A stretch of 64,000 nucleotides of DNA from Silene conica (GCA_029255685.2 CM055316.2:71997237-72061236); one strand, 5' to 3'. Positions 49,160-60,726 are shown, numbered from the stretch's first letter. Translations and numbers: made by a program. Notes: generated by a model from the sequence alone, not told the origin.

Positions 49160-50352
49160 TTACGAGGTATAATTTTAAAAAATACGAGCTACAGAAAACA
49201 AACAAATAAGAGTTAAAAAATACGAGTTTAAGAGAATCACGAGCTAAAAAATACGAGCATAGAACCAATGCGAGTTATTAACCTAAGAATACGAGCTAAT
49301 ATAAAAAGAATACGAGCTATTAAGCTAAGAATACGAGCTAATGTAAAAACAATCAATATATATATATACTTAAAACAATACGATCTATTAAGATAAGACG
49401 AGCTTTAAAATACGAGCACAAATGAATACTAGCTAATGAAAAAACAATACGAGCTATTAACATAAGATGGACGAGCTTCAAAATATTAGCACAAATGAAT
49501 ACGAATACGAGATTAAAAGGATCACGGGCTTAAATATATAAGCACATAAGAATACGGCCTATATATTAAAATGAGAATACGAGCTAATATAAACAGAATA
49601 CGAAAACACAAGATAATTGAAACACTTCTCGAGCTAAAAAAATAGCACAAATTCTCATTTGTGACGGCGATATCCATCACAAGCTTGTGACGGATACCGT
49701 TTCCTCTCACAAAATACCCATTTTTCCTCTCTCTCTGACACTATTCATGTGGTCCCCTTTATCCACTAACTCATTTTGTATCCATTTTATCTCACAAAAT
49801 ATCCGTTACAAATGATGACCCGTCGCAAGCAAGATTTACTAAAAAAATAGGAGATTTGCAATACGTGAAATTTCATGATATAATAGGAAATACGAGCTAC
49901 AAAATACGAATATATAAGAAATACGAGCTAATGCAAAAGGAATAAGGACTTTAAGAGAATCAGGAACTAAAAAATATAGGCACATAAGAAGACGAGCTAT
50001 TAACGTAAGAATGCGAATTAATAAAGATATTAAGCTAAGAATACGAGCTCATGTAAAAATAAATACGAGTTATTAAGATAAGAATACAAGCTAATGTAAA
50101 AAAAACATACGAGCATATAAGAGAATCAAGAACTTACAAATACGATCATATAAGAATATGGGCTAATATAAAAATGAGTTAATGTAAGAAGAATACGGGC
50201 TAATAAGATAAGAATACGTGCTATTAAGATAAGAATACGAGCTAATGTAAAAAGTATACGAGCTAATAAGATAAGAATACGAGCTTAAGTAAAAAGAATA
50301 TGATCTAATGTAAAAAAAATACGAGTTAATGTTAAAAGAATACGAGTTTCAA
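49160..50352 (+). repeat. Degenerate ~21-bp 'aatacgagcta' minisatellite
   Basis: Dozens of variants of aatacgagctaatgtaaaaag alternate with aatacgagctattaagataa, and with a rarer longer form containing agagaatcaagaactaaaaa. The array covers about 1 kb net of a 196-bp MITE inserted at 49646-49841. The plus strand is almost free of C apart from the motif itself. No ORF runs through it. Confidence 0.85.
49646..49841 (+). mobile_element. MULE-type MITE family A, copy 1
   Basis: This 196-bp element starts cacaaattctcatttgtgac and ends cgtcgcaagcaagatttacta. It has an exact 9-bp TSD AAAAAATAG (49637-49645 and 49842-49850). It interrupts the minisatellite and so is younger than it. Other copies lie at 57950 and 61608. 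Confidence 0.9.
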
Positions 50353-50429
50353 CTATCTTCATATATTAGAAATATTGGATAAACAATTTCTTCAAGATGA
50401 AAAAGTATAGAAGTTATTATAAAATTATA

Positions 50430-50670
50430 CTTCCTTCATTCAAATTCATAGTGCATTTTTACTTTATGCACAAATTTTAAGGAGTTTAATAAAAAATTAT
50501 TAAAAGTACAATGTTAAGTGTGTGTTGCTTTTTTGGTTAAGGTATTTGTGTAAATAATTAATGTTTATAAGGGTACTTTAATAATTTTATTGGCTTTATT
50601 AGGAAAGGTGTAGTTTGGATATGAATGAATTAAAATGCAATAAGTGTAATTTGGATATGAATGGAGAAAG
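50430..50670. mobile_element. Stowaway-type MITE
   Basis: TA, then cttccttcattcaaattcat at the left; atatgaatggagaaag then TA at the right. The inverted ends are imperfect inward. 241 bp, non-coding. Confidence 0.7.
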
Positions 50671-51235
50671 TATGTGTTTAAAATATTATTTTGACAGTGA
50701 TGCATAATATAATAATATGTACCAAGATCATTGAATTGGAGGTACATGTTTCCGTTTCTATTGGAATTTCATGCACTTTCAACTTTCCATGTTGTTCTGA
50801 TGATGATACATCTGATGTTTCATTAGCCATAAAAAACAATTATTATATACCTAAATTATTCTCTATATATGTTTATTATACTAAGTATTTTTAGAAGATT
50901 AACTGTTACGATAATTATTTTGAAACCATGTCAAGATATTACCCGGGCAACGCCCGGGCATGAAATCTAGTTTATAAGTTAAAAGACAAAAAAAATGAAA
51001 AAACAATACTTCGTATTAATCATCTAACTGTATATTCATTGTTGGCGCATCATTGCCCACCAAATAGAAACCATCATCATCATCATCATTTATTGTTTAT
51101 TAGAGATTTTCATTTTCATCACATAAACTTAAATTGAATTACTATTCTATGTTCATCTCGTCACTCACCTTCCCCGCCCCCTTTCAAAACCCCCAATTAT
51201 ACAATCTCACTCACTCACTAATCTCTAATTTAGTT

Positions 51236-51800
51236 ATTGTTTCACATTAGGATTTAGTTTAGTAAATTAATTTCAAACCATAATCTATCCATATTTAAAA
51301 TCATTCAGTTATTATTCTTTTCAAATTAGGTCAATTAATTGTGCATAATTCATGGATTCATGGATTCACGGAATCTTGAAATTTTGTTTAGGAAATTAAT
51401 TGTGAAACATATCTTTCAGTTATTATTATGATTATGATTCTTTTCAATTTAGGAAATTTAAACAAAATTAACGTGATCACAAAATTTACCATGATTCACA
51501 AAATTATTATTATTCTTTTCAGATTAGTTTATTGACCATGATTCACGGATTTTAAAAATTTTGTTTTGGAAATTAATTTCAATCAAATCTTTAGGTTAAT
51601 ATTATTCTTTTCAGTTTAGGAAATTTATTCAACATGATTCACGATTTTAAAATTTTGTTTTGGAAATTAATTTCAATCAAATTTTTAGGTTATTATTATT
51701 CTTTTCAGTTTAGGAAACAATTTAAAACCATAATCTGTTTTGTGCATGATTCACGGATACTGACCATGTTTGACGGATTTTAAAAATTTTATTGGACAAT
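51236..51800 (+). repeat. Diverged ~90-110 bp tandem repeats
   Basis: About five to six units share ttattattcttttcagttta, ggaaat, a catgattcacggattttaaa block, and attttgttttggaaattaat. Unit lengths vary because of indels. No TE ends were assigned. Confidence 0.7.
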
Positions 51801-51901
51801 CAGTTTAGTAATATGTTACGAGGCTTTAAATCGCGCCACGTAAAACGGGGATTGTTTTATGTGATGTCACGTCAGCAGCTTGGCTCCTGCATTAGATAAA
51901 C

Positions 51902-52567
51902 GTAATTGCTCATTCATATACGAGTTTTACTCATTCATACACTTTTTTTCATTACTTTTCCATTATATGCCCTCTGCCTGAGAAAAGTTCTCCCCTCTAA
52001 TTCTCTCTGATTCTCTCCCCAAAAGAAAAACCCTAAACCACACAACTATGGATGCTAGCTCTCGTATCGATCAGGTAATAATTATAATCTCTACCTTTAT
52101 CAATTATATTATATGAAATTAAAAAATTGATTTAGACTAATTAGATTAGGGTTTCTTTAAATCGTTTTCAGTTTTAACCTAATTCTGTAATTTTTGGTGA
52201 CTCCATTTTCCAACCATTCTGTAATTTTCCGATGTTCTCACTTGCAGCCGTGCCCACCAATGGGGTCGATGGTAATTCTGCTGTTTCCCTGACCGTAGAC
52301 AACACTTCCTCGAAGACACCCAAATTATAAAGATCATCCATTTCCGTAATCAATTTTTCAACCTGATTTCCCCACCAGGCACGAACCAGAAATCTCGTGA
52401 AACGATTGGTGGTCTATCGTAAGAAGTACAGCCTTCACATCAGTTAGAGGGAGTGAATTGGGGAGAGAGACTGAAAGGGTATTAAAATAAAATTATAAAA
52501 ATAGAAGGGTATTAAAGTCATTTGCGTTTATAATTGAGTAAAACATGTGTATGAATGAGCAACACCC
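51902..52567 (+). mobile_element. Pack-MULE-like element with an exon-like cargo
   Basis: The inverted ends ttgctcattcatatacgagt and the inverse of the right end (ttgctcattcatacacatgt) extend through tttactca, about 35 bp. The flanks tagataaac (51893-51901) and tagattaat (52568-52576) agree at 7 of 9. Inside is a promoter/5'UTR-like pyrimidine-rich leader (ctctctgattctctcccc...aaaccctaaacc). It is followed by ATG at 52048 encoding MDASSRIDQ up to a GT donor (gatcag|gtaata), then a possible acceptor (cttgcag) near 52247. The source gene is not recognised and the spliced ORF is short. Confidence 0.6.
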
Positions 52568-52576
52568 TAGATTAAT

Positions 52577-54490
52577 ATATGATGATTACCATCTAAGTAA
52601 TTGATTTACTCTTTTTTTCTTAATCTTTATGACAACTAAAAATTAACCAATGATCAAAATAGAATAATGATATTAAGGCCGCCTTACCCGTGTATTTATG
52701 TTTCCACTCACCTATATATATGATTTGTATAATATAAATCTAGAAATTGCAAGAGAAAAGAGAGGTTCCACTACGTTACCTACTAATTGCTTATGTATAA
52801 TGATAAGGTTATAGATTTATTATCTCACTTTTTAAGGAGTCTTTTTATCAAAAAGTTATAATATTTGACTAAAAGTAACATATTTGACGATCATACAGTA
52901 CTTAAAATCACTATTTTAATTAGGCGTACTTTAAGTTAATTTCATGCATGAATATTGGCATATTGCGTATTTTGTCTCGTCTAGACGAATGGGAAAAAGT
53001 TTATCTAAGAGTTGCACCTATTTGATACGCAAATTCTCAGACGATTTATTTCGTTTGGAAGCTTTAAAGATCATTTTTACAATTCGATGTGTCAATTTTA
53101 AATTGCAACATTTTTATGGCAAAATATATATAACCACTTGAAAATGATCATATATTACCACATTTAACTATAAAAATAATCACATAAAATAAGACCGTTA
53201 AAACCTTCAAATACAATAGGTAATTTAAAGCCTTCAGGCGAAACATGTAACTGAAGTGAAATGTGTTGTGATTTATAAGTGCAACGTAAGTGCAACGGTA
53301 AACCCCCGTTACGGATTTACGGCAGTTAGTCATCACGTAGGTCAATTGGGCAAACGCGAGTTCTAGTCCTAGACAGATAAGTTTTATCTGCATCCTAGAG
53401 ACAAGGTAAAATATCGTTATTTTAACAATAAAATGTGACCATTTTAAGTTTTTAACATGTTACATCTTAGAACATTGTTTTAGTAACCTTTTTTTATCAA
53501 AAAGTGATTATATTTTATTGAAAATCGGTTGCATTCACTCCGTCTTGAGTAAACTCTTGATGGTGAAAAGATGATGCAGCTTAAGTAAAATGAACGCGAG
53601 TCGTGTGTTTGAATTTTAAGACTAAAATCGTACTAATAGTATTTAAACTTTTGCGGTTTTTGTGCTTAAAAATTGCTGCAAGGAGTATATTAGCATCAAA
53701 TGCTTAAAAAATTGAAGCCATGTTTGATCTTCTTAATCAGTTGAGCATATTAGCATACTAACCCCAAAACTCCATGACTACAATGTACAAGTTTCAAAGG
53801 ATACGAATAATACGAGATGGTAAAAGAAGTTCAAATATCAAACAAATCCTAAAATTCAACAAGACACCAGAAAATTTAAAATCAAAATAGGCGAATAAAT
53901 TAGGCTTAGATCGAAAGAATACCTCTAGATCTGAATCCCTTCATAGATACTCTGAAAGATGAAATGATCTTTATCAATCGAACAAAACTAAAATTTAACA
54001 GGGTAATTGATAGTGTTATATAAAGAATTAATAAAGGGGAGAGTGATGTCGATGGCAAGATAAAGAAGGTTACTCAAACAACAGTAAACTGGAAATTAAA
54101 ATAGATGTGCGATTATTAAGAATTTGTGTTGACAAATAAATCAAGTAGGTTGGTCTTTCATACCTAACAATCAAAGTAATAAGGCAAAAATCAAACCAAA
54201 AACCAATTATTTGCTCTCAAATTTTTACGAGCCTAGTTTTCTAGAAGTCGATTTTGAGTGATTTTGATAGTTTTGAAGGTTGGAACGTGGGTTAATTATA
54301 ATTATGTATGATTGAGTTAGGGAGAAGTTTAGAGTGTTTTGGGGGTGATTTGGTGGATTTTGAGTGAGTATTGTGTGAGGGGTTTTGTTTTTGAAAGTGC
54401 GAGAGATGAAGATGTGAATGTTGAAGATGAATAAAGAATAGTAACGGTAAGAAACATGAGGGATTCGATTTGTGCCACGTTGAAAATATT
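52577..54490. other. Intergenic; left part of CACTA body may begin here
   Basis: AT-rich, with no recognised protein. The 53700-54480 stretch, with a putative spliced-looking purine/pyrimidine pattern, may belong to the CACTA element whose right end is at about 55026. No left terminus was found. Confidence 0.3.
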
Positions 54491-54499
54491 TTGGTGCGA

Positions 54500-55026
54500 A
54501 GTTAATAACAAGGGTTATATGTAAAAAAAAACGTTGTTAAAAGTAATAACAAAGATTTGTCCCACAATGAAAATATTTTGGTGCGAAGGTAATAACAATG
54601 GTTATATGTAAAAAATCCGTAGTTAAAAGTAATAACAATGACTATATGTAAAAAAACCGTTGTTAAAAGTAATAACAAGGGTTATATGTAGAAAACCGTT
54701 GTTAAAAAGGGTTATATGTAGAAAACCGTTGTTAAAAGTAATAACAAGGGTTATATGTAGAAATCGTTGCTAAAAGTAATAATAAGGGTTATATGAAAAA
54801 AAACGTTGTTAAAAGTAATAACAAGGTTTTTATTAGAACAATTGTTGTTACTACTTTTCAACTATTAACAACGGTTCTAATATGAAACTCGTTTTGATTA
54901 CTAATAACAACAGTTATAAAGAAATAACTGTTGTTATCACTTTTTACAGAATCGTTAACCTGATTAACAACGATATTACATATAATGCATTAATGGGGCA
55001 TTATTATTGCCTATATTTGTAGTAGG
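54500..55026 (-). mobile_element. CACTA-type end with seven-unit subterminal array
   Basis: On the minus strand the terminus reads ctactacaaatataggcaat (55026 leftward), close to the plant CACTACAAATATAGG end. Further in, about seven copies of 'gttatatgtaaaaaaccgtt' with gttaaaagtaataacaagg lie in tandem at 54500-54830. Inverted variants follow at 54840-54960. This is the subterminal architecture of CACTA elements. The other end is not identified. Confidence 0.65.
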
Positions 55027-55892
55027 TAAGGAGCAAAACTATAATTTGGTTGAGACTCTTGAACACCTCTTCCGAGATTGCCCTATTACCTCCCGTATTT
55101 GGGCTGGATCCCCATTGGGAATTCTCTCAAACCAAGAGGGAAGGGGGAGGATTAGAGAATGGATTATTAACTGGTTGCACTATTTGGGTAAACTGAAAGA
55201 CTCGCAGAATATGATAATCTTGTTTCTAGTTATGATTTTTGGAGTATCTGGTGCATGATGAACAATGGTTTTTTGGAGGAGAAAGGCTTTACCCTCTGTT
55301 TTCTTCAAGTTGTATGAGAAGTTGGTGAGTACTACACAAGAAGCTCGCCAAGTGGATTCAAGGAAGCATGGGGATGAGGACGATTAGGGGATGTCGGTGG
55401 ATATCAATGAACAGACCTGTATCAAGGAATCACATCTGGTCTTTATCGTTGGAGAAAAGGGAAATTGCCCTTATGTTAGGAATTAGGATCAAGGTTAACG
55501 CTAGCTGGAGAAATCATTCGAGGTTGGTCTTGGATGGGTGATGCTTAATAGAGATATGGAACAAGATCTTTTGAGTGCGGAGTAAAGTTAAAGCAGAATC
55601 GCCTTTGCAAGCGAAAGTGTTAGGAGTCCAATGGGCTATGAGGTGGGCAATGGAAAAGGGCTTTCAGCATGTGGAGATCTTGTCCGATTGTTCAAATTGT
55701 GTTCTTCAGATTGCAGGAATGGAGCAACAATATCATCAAATTAAGGATATCCTAAGGGACATCGTACAAATATCGTCTTCTTTTCATTACTTAAGTATTA
55801 GTTCTTTACATAGACCTCTAAATAAAATAGCTCATGCATGGTTTCGCACGAGAGCCGATGTAATTTTTATAATCTTTATTTATGGCTACTAA
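55027..55892 (+). pseudogene. L1-type LINE relic (zf-RVT and RNase H)
   Basis: At 55040-55258 the frame reads VETLEHLFRDCPITSRIW, the zinc-binding region downstream of a plant LINE reverse transcriptase. At 55575-55880, in another frame, ESPLQAKVLGVQWAMRWAME, VEILSDCSNCVLQIAG and HRPLNKIAHAWF match the plant RVT_3/RNase H domain, including the Glu and Asp catalytic positions. Stops and frame changes between them show decay. The RT domain itself is missing on the left, where the CACTA end abuts. Confidence 0.82.
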
Positions 55893-57304
55893 AAAAACTC
55901 TATAAAGTATTACTCCTTTCACACACATATGATCTTTCCATTTCTCTATTATATATAAGTATTATTTTAATAAAATGGGAAGATTATAGGTGCGTGGAGG
56001 GAGCAGTGTTTTTTTCCTTACATGGCTGCAGTCTCCAACCCAAGTTTGATGAATTTAACACCAATCACAAGTCATAACCCACAACGACTAATAAACTCTA
56101 ATTTATTAATAGTATGAAGCTTAAAATGAGCCAAATATCATCTCACGTAAGACAAATCTTTTACCTTTTCAAATACATTCTGCTTTTACATTTTCATTTC
56201 ACATGAATATATTTGACTGACGTGTCTTATTCTTAAGATGATAATATGAGGAATATAGAACTACGGAGTATATTATAATACTATCTTCAATCCAGACAAA
56301 AGGTAAAAATTGTTTTATCACACTTGTCGAGACACGTTTTACAGTGTGGATATCTTTAGTTAAACATTATTAAAAATTATAAAAAATTGATATTCTTATA
56401 ACATCCACTGCGATAAATCAAACAAGATCTCACATACATATATTTTTTCTTATAGATTAACTGTAATAGCAAAGATTTCCTACGACCATAAATAGTGGCA
56501 AAAATCAACTGTTACCTTTTGTCTGATTAGGAATCACAATATGGAAATATTGGGATGGTCGCGGAATAAATTATAGATCTAAATATAATCTTTAGATATT
56601 TTATTAGTTACAATTATATATCTATAGTATGTCAAATATATCTCTATGATATATTTTAGTTAGATTATGTTTCTAATTATCATCAATTTTTTTTAAAGGG
56701 AAAAAATCGTTTCATTAATCAAAAGTAGTCTCATGTTAGTTGCAACATATGTCAAGAACGACCGGACACAAAACGATTAAAATCAAATAAACTGCATTCT
56801 CGATCGACAAAAAATTTCTAAACTTGATGGGCTCATGAGACGCTTCTTCACATCCTCTAACATATTGCCTCCTACGACTTTTCACAAGAGGGTCTCCAAA
56901 TTTTCTGAAGCATTGACAAGAATCAAGTTCTTTTGACCAAAAAGTTTGTAACCAGCAATCTGACATCAATTGTCTCGATAGGATCAACAATGAACGCGTC
57001 GATATTCCACTTAATTCTTGAACCTTTGAATAGAGGGAAAAATCTCACCACACGATGAGAACAGACTCGCCAAAAAGTGAGGACAAAACTCACCAAAAGG
57101 TGAGGACAAATCTCTAATAAAGAAGAGGTAGGAAGTTATTATTGTAAAAATAATTAAAAAAAGAACGAAAACGAAAAATTTGGGGTTTACCTCCACAAAA
57201 ATGGTAGACGGCAGCTCAGAATGATGTATTAGGGTTTAGGTTTTTTTAGGGAGAATTTGAGAGAGGAGGAGAATCTAATTATCATCATTCCATTATTGGA
57301 TATT
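55893..57304. other. Intergenic, no gene recognised
   Basis: 57040-57120 contains two to three loose copies of 'aaaactcaccaaaaggtgagga'. Short minus-strand ORFs at 56736-56990 and 57011-57196 resemble nothing I know. Confidence 0.3.
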
Positions 57305-57312
57305 ATTTCTCT

Positions 57313-57898
57313 TAGGGGTGTTAACGAGCCGAGCCGAGCCCGAGCTTGGCCTTGCTCGGCTTGTGCTCGATTACCAAAACTCGAGCTCGAGTTCGAGTCG
57401 ATCTTACCCGAGCTTGAAAAAAATGCGCTTATTACAAAGCTTGCGAGTTTTAACACGAGCTCGAGCCAAATTTCAGCCAAATCGAGCCTATATAAAATTG
57501 TTGTTTTTTTTGTTTTTTTCTTTCGATATTTTCAATAACAAGGTTCGAAGATTTTATGTAAAAATATTTAGCAAATCAACAAAATATTTGATATATATGA
57601 TACAAAGATATAATAATAATATTTTTTTTTTTAAAAATATGATTAATATTTTATGTAATCGCAAATGTTCGAGCCGCTCGCGAGCTTTTTGAGTCGAGTC
57701 AGTCTTTGCTCGGCTTGACTCGTTAAGCTCTCGAGCCGAGCCCGAGCTCGAGTTGAGCTCACATGAGCCGAGCTTTGACCGAGCCGATCTCGAATGAGCC
57801 GAGCTTTGACCGAGCCGATCTCGAATGAGCCGAGCTTTGACCGAGCCGATCTCGAATTGCTCGCGAGCTGTCTCGTCTCATTAACAGCCCCGGCCCTA
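57313..57898 (+). mobile_element. hAT-like element, 8-bp TSD, gagccgag-rich
   Basis: It starts taggggtgttaacgagccga, ends ctcattaacagccccggccc + ta, and is flanked by the exact TSD ATTTCTCT (57305-57312 and 57899-57906). Dense in gctcgag/gagccgag motifs, with no transposase. Same family as 41876-42368. It lies about 0.45 kb upstream of the PHO1 start codon. Confidence 0.85.
57763..57855 (+). repeat. Three 31-bp tandem units inside the hAT-like element
   Basis: The unit atgagccgagctttgaccga + gccgatctcga is repeated three times without change. Confidence 0.9.
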
Positions 57899-57949
57899 AT
57901 TTCTCTATCGATAATAGTGTCTTAAACGAGAATTTGTGGTAATTTAATT

Positions 57950-58145
57950 CACAAATTCTTATTTGCAACGGCACTATCCGTCGCAAGCTTGTGACGGATA
58001 CCGTTTTTTCTCACAAAATACCCACTTTTTCTCTCTCTCCAACACTATTCCTGTGGTCCCCTTTCTCCACTAACTCATTTTATATCCATTTTATCTCACA
58101 AAATATCCGTCACAAATGACGACCCGTCGCAAGTAAGACTTACTA
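57950..58145 (+). mobile_element. MULE-type MITE family A, copy 2, in PHO1 promoter
   Basis: This 196-bp element starts cacaaattcttatttgcaac and ends cgtcgcaagtaagacttacta, with the exact 9-bp TSD AATTTAATT (57941-57949 and 58146-58154). Its end is about 50 bp upstream of the PHO1 TATA box. Confidence 0.9.
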
Positions 58146-58193
58146 AATTTAATTATAACCAACCAACCAAACACAATACTCTTCACTGCCCTC

Positions 58194-58201
58194 TATATAA
58201 A
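58194..58201 (+). promoter_or_regulatory. TATA box of the PHO1-like gene
   Basis: tatataaa lies 156 bp before the ATG at 58357, in a context (ccctctatataaagc) typical of plant core promoters. Transcription would start near 58225-58235. The 5' UTR is pyrimidine-rich and then purine-rich. No P1BS (GNATATNC) site was seen between the MITE and the ATG. Confidence 0.65.
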
Positions 58202-58356
58202 GCTACTAAACTTGTTTGAAGAAGCCCATTTCCTTTCTTGTAATCATCATTCCTTTCCTTCTTCCCTTCATCATATACATTCATATATACACATTCCTTT
58301 TCATCCAAGAAATTAAAGTAGAATATTGTGAAGAAGAAAAAGAAGAAGAGGAATAA

Positions 58357-60726
58357 ATGGTAAAGTTTTCAAAGGAGTTAGAAGCACAACTTATCCCAGA
58401 ATGGAAAGATTATTTTGTCAATTATTGGCAACTTAAGAAAAATGTCAAGAAAATCAAACTCTCTCGTAAACCAAAACAATCTTCTCAAGTTTATAATAAC
58501 TCCGGCCAATATTGCTCCTCCGTCATCTACTCCTTTTTCGACTCGGCTCGTTCTCTTGTGTCCTCCATCTCTTCTAAACTTCATAGTACCAATAGTAGTT
58601 CTTCTCCGGAAAATAACGAGGTATTATTCATCTCACGCTGTAAAACCGTCTCACACCTATTTTAGTTATATTTCCTAATTTAATGTAGCACTTCACTACG
58701 TAAAGTATCAATGATTATTCACATGAATTTGACGGGGTTGTTATAAACGTGTTATTTACTTATTTTGTTTTTAGGAAATGTTAATATAAACGTGCTATAA
58801 AAACATGTTTCGTAAATTTGGGTTCATCACAATTGATAAAAAATAGTCGTTATTTCTTATTTGGGATTTATTACCAAAAATTGATGAAATAATAAACAAA
58901 ATTTGACATCATTTTCCAAGTGAAGTTTTAGTTAGGGTGTCATTTTAATACGTAAATCACTCTTAAGATCGTTGTAAACATGAAGCAGATTCAAAAATAC
59001 ACGTAATAATAATTGACGCTCATTACAACCGATTTTGTACAATTTTAATCCAGTAGTTTCTAATAGTAATCTTCGTAGCCCACCAAGTGTAAAGTTCATA
59101 TTTATTAAAAGCGATAAATAAGATTATACAATCAGTTGTATAAGAGCATCATTAGAAAAACCGTTTATTTATTATAGCATACGCGACAATAATCAAATAA
59201 ATGAAATCTTAAGATAGGAATTTAGTGATTATTGTAAAAAGCAATGGTTTTGTTGATTTGTATGCTTTCGTATTTAATCGTATGAAAGCACGTCACTTTC
59301 TAATCTTTTCCGAGAAATTGATGTACTAATCATAGATTTTGTTCCAAGTGTTGTATGTTGTGTGTATAATAGTTATTAGGCCGATTATTTGGTAAGATCA
59401 TCACGAAACCTTTGTGAAATTAAAGGAGTACTAATTAACAAAATAAACTATATCATCTTAAAAAGGCACTCGAAATATAATTTATGGTGATATATAAAAA
59501 TTGTTCGAAATAAATAAATAAACTAGAATTCGATTTTATGTAACGAGCGTAGCTTAGTTTAATTACAAACGTACAAAGATAGACACATACTCGTAATAAA
59601 ATGTGTTCTCAATTGATATTATACTTATATATTTTAAATCAATAATTTTAAACTTCCCATCTGACAATATAATGTGCTAGGCGAGTTTACACGATAATAA
59701 AGAGTTGTTTGATTGCACGTAAAAATTCATATTGCCTAGAAAATCGTGAAACACATGATTTTAGAATTCATGTGAATTATAAAATATTGTTTGGTTGTCA
59801 AGTAGGAACTGCAATCTATGTAGACATTCCCACTCACCAAAGAAGACCTAATAGGTAAGTCATTTCCTCCATTATGGGGAATTAAAATTCATGTTAACTT
59901 CCAATTTATGTCCATTAGGGTAACCAAACAAAAGGTCACTTAAAAGTCACTTTTGCAATTTACATGTTTAAATTCCTATGAGAATTAAATTTTTTTTGGT
60001 TGCAGGTGGTGATAAGTAATTCTATAGAAGATGAAGTTGAGCACGAATGTCAGAACTCGGAGCTATCACAACTATTTTCAGAAGAAGAAGAGGTTTTTAT
60101 ATTAATAAAATATTTACAATTTCTTATATAAATAACATTTGACGATAAATATTTCATTAATAAATCCGCCAAATTACTTATTTAATTAATTAGTTTAATT
60201 AATTACGTAAATGTATTTATATATATACGGTGTTATTGGCTTGAAAATAAGGTCTATTCAACTGCCTTACATTAGACTTACTCAAGTTATTGTTAATTTA
60301 AAATCTCCGATGATACTAAAAATTTGTATCAAGCATTCAAATATTTAAATAACGTGTCCTAAATATAAAGATACAGTATAAGTAACATTTTAGTAAATGA
60401 CCATACTCGATTTGTTTTTTTTTTAAATTCATAATAAATTAGCTACATACTCATATGTACTAAAATGGAATGCATTATGTAGGTGAGCATGTTTTTTGAG
60501 AGATTGGACGAGGAACTAGAAAAGGTGGACAAATTTTACAAGGCTAGGGAGACAGAGTTCCAACAAAGAGGAGAGGCTCTGATTAAGCAACTAGATATAT
60601 TATTAGACCTTAAGCAAGTCTTTAATCAACGTTCAACCAAAAATTTCACGTCGCCATACTCATCCGTGCATGGAGGACGTCTTTCTCGGTCCGATTCAGT
60701 ATCCACTCGTAACTCGGATTGTTCTG
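58357..60726 (+). CDS. PHO1: PHO1-type phosphate exporter, first three exons (SPX part)
   Basis: Exons 58357-58620, 60006-60092 and 60483-60726 have GT/AG borders and join in phase to about 198 residues, ending at a donor (tctg|gtacgt). The N terminus [20 protein letters not shown] is the start of the SPX domain. The Tyr and Lys residues in [13 protein letters not shown] lie where SPX domains bind inositol pyrophosphates. Exon 2 gives [12 protein letters not shown], exon 3 [19 protein letters not shown] and [13 protein letters not shown], all as in PHO1 proteins. PHO1 exports phosphate to the xylem from endomembrane/plasma membrane sites. The rest of SPX, the membrane helices and the EXS domain should follow but are not recognisable in the 3.27 kb to the window end. 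The gene therefore has a long third intron or is truncated. It is PHO1 family; which paralogue is uncertain. Confidence 0.88.

Larger units (their letters stand above)
48024..50970 (+). mobile_element. Probable composite Helitron carrying minisatellites
   Basis: The right end is a clear Helitron terminus: hairpin cccgggcaacgcccggg, catgaaat, CTAG (50967-50970), then T. Two candidate 5' starts of the same form lie upstream, TCAATATATATACTTAAAA at 48024 and TCAATATATATATATACTTA at 49353, each after an A. The element could therefore be about 2.9 kb, or a 1.6-kb element beside or inside an older one. It contains two repeat arrays and two MITEs and no helicase. Confidence 0.5.

Noticed and set aside
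48047..50352. CRISPR-like regular spacing of repeats
   Set aside because: Units are contiguous, degenerate tandem repeats in a plant genome, with no unique spacers.
53230..53380. tRNA-like stretch with gcgagttctagtcctag
   Set aside because: The B box is weak, the A box doubtful, and the TSD absent; not enough to call a SINE.
58150..58356. Phosphate-response P1BS element (GNATATNC) in the PHO1 promoter
   Set aside because: Near matches such as aaatatcc lack the required G or C; no true site in this interval.
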